In this document: piece by piece, positions 54,874 through 64,000 of the stretch
Layout of the letters: each line of letters begins with the position of its first letter
Numbering within the stretch: the first letter of the stretch is position 1
Source: Isoetes taiwanensis
Lineage: Eukaryota; Streptophyta; Lycopodiopsida; Isoetales; Isoetaceae
NCBI GenBank assembly: GCA_021234155.1
Contig: JAJEKV010000149.1
Coordinates: 372,001 to 436,000 of the forward strand
Reading direction: 5' to 3'
Length of the DNA stretch: 64,000 bases
Position numbers and translations under genes: made by a program
The notes under the pieces: generated by a model
Seen by the model: only the letters and a program-made list of their open reading frames with translations
The model's database searches: none
What the model was told of the DNA's origin: nothing

Positions 54874-55552
54874 TGTTAGCCTAAAACCTGGAATTTTAGT
54901 CTAACCTCAAGGAAGCTCAAACAAAATGGTTAGGACCTCCAGATCACTTAGGGTGATCAATCCTTGACATATGAAGTGAGAAAAGTCATTTTGGAATATT
55001 GGTTTTTCCAAAATCACTAAAGTCCCTGAAACTGAAAAAACTGTCAGAGCAAAAAATGGCCTTGCAGACACACCTTGTGAGATTTTTGAGATGTGATTGG
55101 TGGTATAGATGATCAACAAGCAAAGGAAACTGGGGGTGGAGATTTGACTTGATTTGAATAGGGGAAGGTTGAGAAAATGTAGGTCAAAGTCGGATCAAAA
55201 AGTTGGCGGTGCCAAAGCAGAGAGCCAAAATTTGCGGATGGAGTTTGATAAGGAATCTTGAGTTGGGATCGTGGGAGGCAACTTCAAAATAACCCCTAGA
55301 TCATGTGCATAGGGTTTAAATAGCAAAAAGAGTTTTGGTTTCTCTGTAAGTAGCGAGAGGCCTCGGGGAAAAGAACAAACTCTGTGGATGATTATGAAAA
55401 AAGGTCTTTTTATGTGTTTTCTTTGAATGTGTAGGTCTCTAAGGTTTTTATGAAGATGAAATGCAACTATCTGAAAAGAATATAGCTTGGAATAAATATT
55501 TTGGGTTTTTTTTTTTAGTTTTTAGCTTTAAAAGCACAATGCAGGATTACAA
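54874..55552 (-). repeat. Left LTR (3' LTR), minimum extent
   Basis: Aligns base by base with 63325-64000. The left edge is sharp (TGTTAG). The right edge is unknown because the partner is cut by the window end; the LTR may continue further right, and a CTAACA at 57368-57373 would match the terminal inverted repeat but lacks an adjacent polypurine tract. Confidence 0.85.
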
Positions 55553-58000
55553 AAGATGAATATACAATGGTGACAACAACTTTCCAGGCAAAGACTATGC
55601 ATTATAGAAATGTAACACAAGAAATTTGATAGTGTTAGCAAGGCATTACCAAATTCAAACATATAACAGTGTTTGAAAGTAAAATCCAGGTCTGTCTGAG
55701 CCTTTAGTGAATCTCAGAACTACCAATGAAGCCGAGTGAAATGATTTTTTGAGTTGTAGTTGAAGTGCCTCAGCTGTCGAACAAGTCACACTGGGACAAA
55801 TCTTTCAATCACGAGCAGAGCAGAGCAAATTTTGAATAGAGCAGAGCAAGATAATATCGGAATATCAAAATGCGCCAAGATCACAGAGGTCTATCTCTGA
55901 GGGGACGTGTTGATTTGATCTGTTTCTTGGCTTAAGAACTGTTCTTCCCAAAAGCTAGCTCGGTTGAGTGATTTGAGGCCCAAATTGAGCAATTTCTATC
56001 GAATCAAGTGCCACAAAGGATCCCCATGGTTTCGGAAAAGGTTTAGGAGCTAATTTCGGGCGAAAATTGGCGGGATTCAATCAAATTTAGGCACGAATTG
56101 GCCGGATTTAGCAGGTTTTCCTATTTCTTTAGGGTTCATCGAAAATTCTTAAGGATGATATATCCCACAGGCCGGAGTGGTTCTGGAGGCTCAGGTATAT
56201 AAGGAAAAGTGCTGACTCAACTATTAACTGTGCGTGCCACGCAGAGGGGACACCCAGCCCGTGTCTGGCCCCCACGCCCTGCTGCCACGTGGAAAAATTG
56301 GGGGGGTGACCTGGAACTATGCAGAATTAGATAGGGTAGATAGGCTAGAATAGGTTTTTTATTTTTTTGGCACGCATCCCAAGAATCCAATTTTGAAAGC
56401 CTTCACAAGGGTTTTTTTCAAATTTAAAAAGGCTATGTTAGCTCTTTTTTGCCAAGCTTTCCATCTAGAAGGTTTTCAGGTCAAACTGAAATATTTGAAT
56501 TTTTGTCCATTTTGACCCATGGTCAATGAATATTGCAACATAGGGATGGTGAAAAAGTCATGGGAAAAGATGGGAAAAAGGGTGTAAATAGGCTATACTA
56601 GGGTTTAGGAAGATGAAATGAGAATGAGAAAAGAGTTTTCTTGCCTTTGAAGTTTTTCAAGATCATTAGGGGGCAATTCTCAATTGAGGGTAGGATCAAT
56701 AAGAAAATGGGTAGTGAAATGATGGGAAAAGGTCTCAAAAGTGGAAAAAATGGTGAAAGAAAGGTTATAAAAGGTTCATAGGACATAAAAAGGTGGATAT
56801 GGAATGAAGACAAGATGGGTACCTCTGTAGCACTTGATTTCATCTCAGATTGCCTCTAATGCTCAAATCATACCTCATAGTGAAGATACATTTGCTCAAA
56901 GCCTAAGGGTCTTCCAAACTTCTATAAGGGTCTTCCAAACTTCGAGGCTAGAATAAGAGCACATTTCACTTCCAAGATGGCATCCTTATGTGTGTGACTT
57001 CAAACTACTAATGAAACTCAAGCAAGCTTCATAAGGTTGAGCTTTGGTAAAACAACTTGTGCTTCTTTGATAATCTTGCTATAGCCTTTGCCTGGTCTTC
57101 AAATCAAAGGAAAATGTTAAACAAATGGGAATGTGTCTAAAGGTATTTTACCTCAAGGAAAAGATTAGGCTATAAAAGGAGATCCCCAATGCCTTCCAAA
57201 CTTGGTCAAATGTCTTCCAAACTCTAATGGGATCACAATAGCCTGAAACTTTTCCTTAGAGGAAATATGGATGAAACAAAAGTTTTTGATAATAGATGCT
57301 AGTCCATGTTGCCAGAAATGGGCAACATCTCCTCAAAAAAGGAAAGAATAGGCTGGTCCCCTCGGCCCTAACAGGATGTAAGCTTAGGCCGAGGATCTTC
57401 AAATCTTTGAGTGCGGTGGTGTGAGAATGATGTAGAGTAATGAAATGAGTGGTATGAGTGTGAGATGAACTCTGCTATGGTGGAAATGTGGTGCGAGCAT
57501 TGTAGGGAATGAAAATAAAAAGGATAGAAGGTTGAAATGGAATGTAGGGCAACTTATAGGCGAGATGAAAATGGAGGAGAAAAGAATGAACCTACATATG
57601 ACAGTAAATCAAGGTTAGCATGAGTGCCAAGCAAGATGTGGAAAATTATATATGGATAGCACTCTAGAACTCCAATGGAGAAGCAAGGTCTTTATGAAGA
57701 ATAGGCCAGTTTAGAAGACAGATGAAATGTTTTAACAAATGGTCTGTCATGACAACATAGAGCCCATTAATAGGTAATAATCAAAGTCTTCATCCCTTGT
57801 GGTCACATTTTCTGTGACTAAACAGAAAAACACAATATCAAACCTCAAAGGAATTATGCTAATCAAAAGAAATATTAAAAACTTCGACTTTGAAATTATG
57901 AACTAACCTATTCTAAGCTAGAACAAATGCTTATATAGAAGTGAAGAGGCTCAAGCGGGCATCTTTGAGGCCAATATCTTTTAAGGTGTTGAATATTAAT
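55553..58000. other. Remaining LTR and/or 3' non-coding part of the Ty3/gypsy element
   Basis: No coding sequence is seen on either strand. It contains several short repeated phrases (for example GGGTCTTCCAAACTTC twice near 56910-56940). Confidence 0.5.
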
Positions 58001-58019
58001 GGGATTTGGCGGTTCTAAT

Positions 58020-59144
58020 CTGTACCAAGATCGCCAACCTATAAGATGAGCAGCCCGGCATCTCCTAAAATCGATAGGGACCCTCCGAGGGGATTTTCAA
58101 ATTTTGAAAGCTTTCCTTCATCTTTAGCATTCCACTTTAAAACTAGTTCCATAGGTGCAAACTTGTCTTGTAGTTTGTGAGCAGCCTTGAAAGGCTGCTG
58201 CACTCTTAGCCTTCTTGACAAGTTGTAATTCTACGCAACAAACCTTTCTTCATCTAATTTTAACGAGAACTTCATACATGTGCTTCAAGGCTTCGAAAAC
58301 TCCAACTCCGGCTTGAGTGCCATCCTTAAAGAAGGTATCTCTAACTTCATTTGGAATAATGACCTCTACTCCATATACTAAACTGAAAGGTGAGGCATTA
58401 GTAGGCTGCTTTAGAAGTAATTCTATGAGCCCAAAGAGCATCATATAATTTCAAGTGCCAATCCCTTTGGTTTTGGCAAACTGTTTTACGCAAAATACCC
58501 TTAAGCACTTTGTTAGTAGACTTCGGCTTGGCCATTTCCTTGAGGATAATAAAGGCTGAGCTTTTCACATCTTGATCTTGAGACTTGAAACAAGGAAATT
58601 AATAACTTCATTAATAAAAGTAGAGCCTCTATCGGTCAAAATTTTAAAAGGAATGCCAAACCTAGAGCAAATATTCTCATGCAAAAATCTAGCGTTAGTA
58701 TGGGCATTTGCTTTCCTTAAAAGGTCTTTGCCGACCACTTAGTGAGCAGATCTGTAGCCACAAGAATGTATTCATCTTGGGCTGAGGATGGGGGATTGAT
58801 AGGGCCAACATAGTCCAATCCCCAAACTTGAAATGGACCGGGGAGACAATTCTGTAAGAGGAGGCGAGGATGCAAGATTCTTTTGCCAAAGATCGGCATT
58901 GATGACAAGTCTTTATAATATCATAACAATCTTTAAATAAATGAGGCAAGAAATAACCAGACCTCAATATTTTCTTGGCGGTTATTGTCTGTTTGCGCAA
59001 AATGACCACCACAAACACCTTTGTGATTTTCAGCAAGTACCCGGGCGACTTCATCTTCATCAACACATCTTAAGAGTACACCATCCCTATTTACCTTGCA
59101 CAAGATGTCACCAACCAAGGAGTAAGTCAAACATTTTAACTTAA
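58020..59144 (-). pseudogene. Ty3/gypsy integrase
   Basis: From the right: the HHCC zinc-binding part reads HKGVCGGHFAQT, then SGYFLPHLFKDCYDIIKTCH and QCRSLAKES. The catalytic core follows with FQVWGLDYVGPINPPSSAQD and ILVATDLLTKWS, which hold the first two Asp residues. The C-terminal side has PTNASPFSLVYGVEVIIPNE (58420-58340). The third catalytic Glu could not be located among the broken frames. Integrase inserts the cDNA into the genome. Confidence 0.85.
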
Positions 59145-59399
59145 ACTTGTAAGCTTGGCTTTTGAAAATTCGGAAGGTATCTCGATCTTGAAGGAACCTC
59201 TAATAGGTTGTTGCCAACCTTGAGCTGGTATAGTTGACAAGTCTGTTCATTTACAACAAGGTTAGTCATTTCTTCTTCTTGTATCAACTCCTCATGTTCA
59301 AAGTAGGCAGCGAGGCAAGTATAAACTTCGGGTTGTTCAATACATGAATAACCTTTACCTTTAAATCATAAGATTGAAGCCTACAAGCCCACCTATGAA

Positions 59400-59760
59400 G
59401 TTTAGGTTTTTCTAATTTCTTACCATACAAAAAGGGCATGGGGTTCTCTTGCATGTAGATAGTGGCTTGGGATTTTTGTAAAAGATGACCACTGTCTCTC
59501 GATCAAAAAGATGAGAGCAGCGGCACTCCTTTCTATCTTAGCATACTTCTCTTGAGTTTGAGACCATTGTTTTGCTTGCAAAAGCAATAGGGTGTCTATC
59601 ACGCAAAATGGCAACTCCAGTGACCTTTTTAGTGATAGTTATGTAAACTTTAAATGGTAATGAAAGGTGCGGAGTTTTTAAAAGTGTAGAATGGCAAATA
59701 GCCTCTATGATCTGCAAAAAGCTTTTTCACACTCATCAGTCAAACAACGGGGCCTATATT
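59400..59760 (-). pseudogene. Ty3/gypsy RNase H (native domain)
   Basis: AKQWSQTQEKYAKIERSAAA at about 59575-59515 is the classic RNase H phrase following the RT (S..T...Y...E.E..A). The surrounding frame is broken. It degrades the RNA strand during reverse transcription. Confidence 0.75.
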
Positions 59761-60059
59761 TACTTTCTCTTTTACTAACTTGGCCTACTCTAGTCAACTT
59801 AGAGATAGGACTAATAAGGTGAGAGAAATTAGGCACATACACTCTTAAGAAAGAGGTCATTCCCATAAATCCCTTGACTTCTTTAATTGTCACGGGTGTT
59901 TGAAGCTTTTTAAAGCTATGATCTTCTCTCAGCTACTTGAAGGCCTTTAGCGAGAAACCTCATGGCCTAAGAGCTGGCCCTTGGATGCCAAAAAGATGCA
60001 CTTCTTTGGGTTTAGATTAACTCGGTTTATGCGCACAATGTAAATATCCTTGTTAGCTC

Positions 60060-60730
60060 ACGGAATATGATCACTTGTACCAGTACCTAAGCATAAATCA
60101 TCAAGATAAACTCTGAATTGCTTTCGGGAGTCATGTTTGCAAAAGGCGGTATCCATAGCTCTCTACGAAATGTAGCGAGGGGCATTCATTAAGCCAAAAG
60201 GCATCCTTTTCATTGCATAAGTTCCCCATGGAGTAATGAAGGATGTCTTTGGCTGATCTTCTTTTTGATGCTAATCTGATTAAAACCGGAGAAACCATCC
60301 AAAAATGAGTACATAGACTTGCCCGTACTTTGCATAAAGTATTTCTTCCAAAAAGGCAAAGGGTAACAATCTTTGACGGTAGCTTTATTTAGATCTCTAT
60401 AATCCACACATATTCTTAGAGAACCATTCTTTTTTAGAGCTGGAACAATACAAGAAACCCAAGAAGGGTTCACAATGTCAACTATCAAACGACTCCTGCA
60501 TTTTGAATAATTCTGTTTGATAAGATCTAAAAGTGAGGAATTAATTCTTCTCAATCTCTGCATGGCCGGGTTTAGTATCTTCACGAACTTTTATCTCAAA
60601 CTCACAAATGCTCCTATCAACCCCTTTCAATTCTGAATATTCCCATGCAAAAACATCCACCCAATCTTCAAAGTACTTAATCATTTTACCTTTGCAATCT
60701 TCATCATATAGATCTCCCATTTGCAAAGTC
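60060..60730 (-). pseudogene. Ty3/gypsy reverse transcriptase
   Basis: The N-terminal connector reads KYFEDWVDVFAWEYSELKGV (60675-60615). The fingers/palm blocks are SWVSCIVPALKKNGSLRICV and DYRDLNKATVKDCYPLP (60480-60345). SFLDGFSGFNQI (about 60310-60270) holds the first catalytic Asp, and VYLDDLCLG (about 60110-60085) is the YxDD box. At least two frame changes separate them. Active-site residues are conserved. Confidence 0.9.
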
Positions 60731-60789
60731 TGGACATACCTCCTTTGTGCACTTCAAGTTCTTTGTGTGATTCCTCTTGTGCTAGGTTG

Positions 60790-61300
60790 ATGGTCAAGAT
60801 AGGATGGCTGAGAGAGTTCATCTTCATCTAGGACATCTTCCTTGATAGCTCCCTGAGAGAGATGCTCTAAGAGTGTTTTTCTGCACAAAGAATCAGCCTC
60901 AAAGTTTTTAGACCTTGGAATATGATAAATTTCCCAATGATCAAAAAAAAGTTAGCAATTCTCGAGCTTGTGTGTTCGGATCCTCCATATCTTGATGTTT
61001 TGTTTGGTATTCTCCCGAATCTGTTTGCAAACAAGTTGTGAGTCTCCATAGATAACAATATGGGAAATATTCATGAACCTTGCTTCTGTAGGCCTGCAAT
61101 GAGGGCCCTATATTCTGCTGCATTAGAAGAAATATTAGGATGAATCCTCCCTATCTTAGTCATCAGCTTAAGATCGCATCCTTGAGAATAGCAGCGAGAA
61201 GAAGCAATCCCTAATTTTTAGACATACCTCCATCAAACCAAAGGTAGGCCTTGTTTTCTTTTGGATCAGGGAACTCTACATGAGCAAAGTTGATAACTAC
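60790..61300 (-). pseudogene. Additional (archaeal-like) RNase H domain upstream of the RT
   Basis: In order: AYLWFDGGMSKN (first Asp), SSNAAEYRALIAGLQKQG (Glu), VIYGDSQLVCKQI (second Asp), HIPRSKNFEADSL (last Asp). This D-E-D-D set with AEYRALI and GDSQLV wording is that of the second RNase H found in Tat/Ogre-like plant elements. There it usually lies between the native RNase H and integrase. Here it sits between the protease and the RT. Frameshifts break it. Confidence 0.8.
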
Positions 61301-61649
61301 GCATTTATATCAACATCTAGACCTAAAGCTGTAAACTCCTAACTCTTCTTCTGCAAAATATCCACATCTATGAATCTAATGTTAGCGAGAAGGGTGAGTT
61401 TGGTTTACCAGTTTAATGGAAGTTGCTCCATTTGAAATAGTGCAAATACCTTGAGACCATATAGGCCTAGCATCTCTTTGTTTTCATCCACCTTCTTCCC
61501 AATAATAAATCATAGATGTTAGCATGATTAACATTCTCAAAGTCAACAACCACAAATGTAGCTAAGACAATGATTCCCCCCAGATTATGAGACACATTTC
61601 TCACCACTCCCTTTGGTACTACCTTAGCATTGAAAAGGATTTTTAGAAC

Positions 61650-61860
61650 AATTTTGTCTTCTACTTTGAGATTGGTGTTTTCATAACATGGTAAGGCATG
61701 ACATTTAGGGATGAACCTCCATCCAACAAAACCTTATCTAAATGGGAGGTACCTATAGTAGCACTACAAATAAAAGCACCGGATCTTCGGTGTGCTCGGG
61801 TAAGGCCTCTGAGAAATGTTGTTGCAAGTTTCTGCAGCAATTTCTTCAACATTTTGGGTA
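61650..61860 (-). pseudogene. Ty3/gypsy aspartic protease
   Basis: ICSATIGTSHLDKVLLDGGS followed by SLNVMPYHVM gives the D-G-G-S-S active-site turn and the hydrophobic flap lead typical of plant Ty3/gypsy proteases. The rest of the domain is decayed. Confidence 0.8.
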
Positions 61861-62199
61861 TTCTTGATGAGCTTTTCCCGTATGATGGTGCAATCCTTAA
61901 TAAAGTTAGTAAGTCTACGGTAACCTTGGAGTTTTCATAAGCAATTCAAATTCATCAAGCTCGGAATCTTTACGTTTATACCTTTGAGCAGGGGGAGGAG
62001 CTATATCCCGAGGATTTGGCTGAAATGTTACCTTAGGAGCTACACTTAGTGGGGCAGAACTTGCGGATGTACTGAATGGAGCCTATGCGTGTTTGCACAA
62101 CCATAACATCTTGTTCTTCTTGTTCTTACGCACAAGTCTCAATAAAACTAATATTGGACACTGTTTACCTTTTTCTTGCTTTGCAAGGTAATTCTTGAC

Positions 62200-63110
62200 A
62201 ACTTCTGAGAACTTCTCTTCATGACCTATCTCTTTGCAAAAGAACAAACAGGACATTCTCTACCAAAATGGCCCCTTTTGTGGCATTTAGGACAAGATCT
62301 TGCAAAGCAATTTTCAGCCCTATGATAGGGTTTACCACGTTTGTGCATTCGGTATGGCGAGCTAGAAGAAGGAGCATTATTACTATTTTTCAACTCCATG
62401 AGTTGTTTGGTAACTTCTAAGAGAGCTTCAGGATACCTTACTTATCTCGATTTCATTTCGAAACACGAGGGTCTAGCTCTTCAACTTTTGGCTTCTTCTT
62501 TTCCTTACGAATTTGCATACAGGGGGCAGCATTAGCATAGTGCGACTTCGTGCTCGGTATCATGATGAGGAGGGTAGAATGGATCTCTGATTTCATCATC
62601 GGCGGAGATAGCTTAGCATTTCTACTAAATCTACAGCCTTTACAAATGTCTTATGGATTGAATCTAGCTCACCAAACTTTTGAAGTTTTAATAACTTTCT
62701 ATAAATCTTAGGCCTGGACATCGGACCTCGATAAAGGAAGCAACCGGATGCAAAGTTGGGTGGGAAACATGGTTCCTATTACACACCAGCAAATAAGAGT
62801 TAAATCTTTCCATATCTTGTTTCACACTTTCACCAGATTTAATAGAAAAGGAATTGAGCTCAAAAACAAGGTCACGGGGTGAAGTAGTCTTACCAAACCT
62901 TGATGAGAAACCTTTGTTCCAATTCATCCCACTTAGTACCTATCGACGGTTCGAAATCCAACCAGGATCCGGCCTCATCACCTTTCATGCATTTGATAAA
63001 CTCAAAGCAAACTGGTACCTTTCTTCTTTCCATGCTCCTCATAATATTCTTCAAAATTCTTCAAGAAATGGTTAGCATTCATGGAAGAATCATAACAAGG
63101 GAAGAAGCAG
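62200..63110 (-). pseudogene. Ty3/gypsy gag with CCHC zinc knuckle
   Basis: Capsid-like sequence reads HFLKNFEEYYEEHGKKKGT, then FIKCMKGDEAGSWLDFEPSI, then PRDLVFELNSFSIKSGESVK and DMERFNSYLLVC (63080-62780). After a gap, CPKCHKRGHFGREC (about 62295-62255) is a perfect C-x2-C-x4-H-x4-C knuckle. Gag packages the element's RNA. Several frameshifts. Confidence 0.85.
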
Positions 63111-63301
63111 GGTATAGTGAGCTCAAATTGGTAAGGAGCTTGTGGAGGAAAAGGCAAAGCGAGAAACATTTGTAACATTTCTTTGTGAACTGGTAGCCAC
63201 TTTCATGCTTACCCCTACTAGATCTGGTTGACCTGTTACCTCGGGTTGCTCGGCAGAGCTCGGCCGGTCTTTCTTGGTGCCATGGAGTTCAACTTCGGTG
63301 A

Positions 63302-63321
63302 AAATCTCGGTGGGACCTCCA
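63302..63321 (-). other. Primer-binding site complementary to tRNA-Gln
   Basis: Three bases inside the right LTR, the minus strand reads TGGAGGTCCCACCGAGATTT. This is the complement of a tRNA 3' end ...AAATCTCGGTGGGACCTCCA, which agrees with my recollection of eukaryotic tRNA-Gln plus CCA. It fixes the element's orientation independently of the coding domains. Confidence 0.7.
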
Positions 63322-63324
63322 AAA

Positions 63325-64000
63325 TGTTAGCCTAAAACACGGAATTTTAGTCTAACCTCAAGGAAGCTCAAACAAAATGGTTGGGACCTCCAGATCACTT
63401 AGGGTGATCAATCCTTGACATATGAAGTGAGAAAAGTCATTTTGGAATATTGGTTTTCCAAAATCACTAAAGTCCCACAAACTGAAAAAACCGTCGAGCA
63501 AAAATGGCCTTGCGAGACACACCTTGTGAGATTTTTGAGATGTGATTGGTGGTATAGATGATCAACAAGCAAAGGAAACTGGGGTGGAGATTTGACTTGA
63601 TTTGAATAGGGGAAGGTTGAGAAAATGTAGGTCAAAGTCGGATCAAAAAGTTGGCGGTGCCAAAGCAGAGAGCCAAAATTTGCGGATGGAGTTTGATAAG
63701 GAATCTTGAGTTGGGATGCACGTGCAGGCAACTTCAAAATAACCCCTAGATCATGTGCATAGGGTTTAAATAGCAAAAAAGAGTTTTGGTTTCTCGTAAG
63801 TAGCGAGGCCTCGGGAAAAGAACAAACTCTGTGGCAGTTATGAAAAAAAGGTCTTTTTATGTGTTTTCTTTGAATGTGTAGGTCTCTAAGGTTTTATGAA
63901 GATGAAATGCAACTATCTGAAAAAAGAATATAGCTTGGAATAAATATTTTGGGTTTTGTTTTTAGTTTTTAGCTTTAAAAGCACAATGCGGGGATTACAA
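63325..64000 (-). repeat. Right LTR (5' LTR), cut by the window end
   Basis: Begins TGTTAGCC and aligns over its whole visible length with 54874-55552, with small differences such as ACACGG for CCTGG, GGTTGGG for GGTTAGG and several one- to three-base indels. Confidence 0.9.

Larger units (their letters stand above)
54874..64000 (-). mobile_element. Ty3/gypsy LTR retrotransposon with an extra RNase H, minus strand, defective
   Basis: Matching LTR sequence begins at 54874 and again at 63325, each with TGTTAGCC. In transcription order (right to left) the interior gives a tRNA-Gln-type primer site, gag, zinc knuckle, protease, an additional RNase H, RT, RNase H and integrase. RT-RNase H-integrase order is the Ty3/gypsy order. 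All domains are split by stops or frameshifts, and the LTRs differ by many small substitutions and indels, so it is an old, dead copy. The right LTR runs off the window. Confidence 0.9.

Noticed and set aside
57368-57373. CTAACA as the inner end of the left LTR
   Set aside because: It matches the inverse of TGTTAG, but no polypurine tract adjoins it and the partner LTR is not visible there.

Overview
The window looks like nuclear DNA of a land plant with a large, repeat-rich genome. Evidence is GT-AG introns, a PLS-type pentatricopeptide repeat (PPR) gene, and dense remnants of LINE, Ty3/gypsy, Helitron, MULE and other DNA transposons. Nothing prokaryotic or organellar was seen. A fern or another seed-free vascular plant is my best guess, from the style of the PPR gene and the DUF7869-like transposons, but the sequence alone does not prove it. 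The only long, unbroken, recognisable host-type gene is the minus-strand PPR gene at 27164-28642; a decayed paralogue lies beside it at 25150-26920. Layout. 1-6.5 kb: a minus-strand scrap of a DNA-methyltransferase-like gene (1250-1992), cut at 1993 by the end of a second transposon, whose own multi-exon gene remnant follows (2221-4700); then a G-rich GGT array. 6.2-8.3 kb: a Helitron N-terminal exon, an 11-copy array of a palindrome centred on CTTAAG, and a foldback/MITE element. 9.9-10.25 kb: a PPR fragment. 11.4-19.2 kb: a decayed MULE transposase (+) flanked by two arrays of GATCCC/GGGATC dyads, then on the minus strand a broken set of DDE-like transposase, C2H2 finger protein and Ulp1-type cysteine protease. 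20.2-24.5 kb: a LINE (+) with ORF1, endonuclease and reverse transcriptase (RT), ending in an ATT repeat. 25.1-28.7 kb: PPR locus. 29.4-29.9 kb: heat-shock-element-like TTC/GAA blocks. 31.6-36.9 kb: a GC-rich LINE (-). 38.2-44 kb: a second methyltransferase-like copy, again cut by the same transposon end, followed by a DUF7869-like transposon. 45-49.3 kb: the most complete methyltransferase-like element, with a TATA box, first exon and many small GATCGCGGCCGCGATC-like palindromes. 49.6-54.8 kb: transposase scrap, an unknown 176-codon ORF, CCA arrays, a Helitron helicase C-terminus with a tandem duplication, and three tRNA-like SINE copies. 54.9-64 kb: a Ty3/gypsy element on the minus strand with one LTR at the left, the other running off the window, a tRNA-Gln-type primer site, gag zinc knuckle, protease, RT, RNase H and integrase, plus an extra RNase H domain placed before the RT. 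The most unusual content is the methyltransferase-like family. Three copies share a beta-class order of motifs (motif IV region before motif I). Two copies preserve the two opposite junctions of one transposon insertion, including a 4-bp CATA duplication. Most coding features are interrupted by stops and frameshifts, so the region is best read as a transposon graveyard around one or two possibly live host genes.
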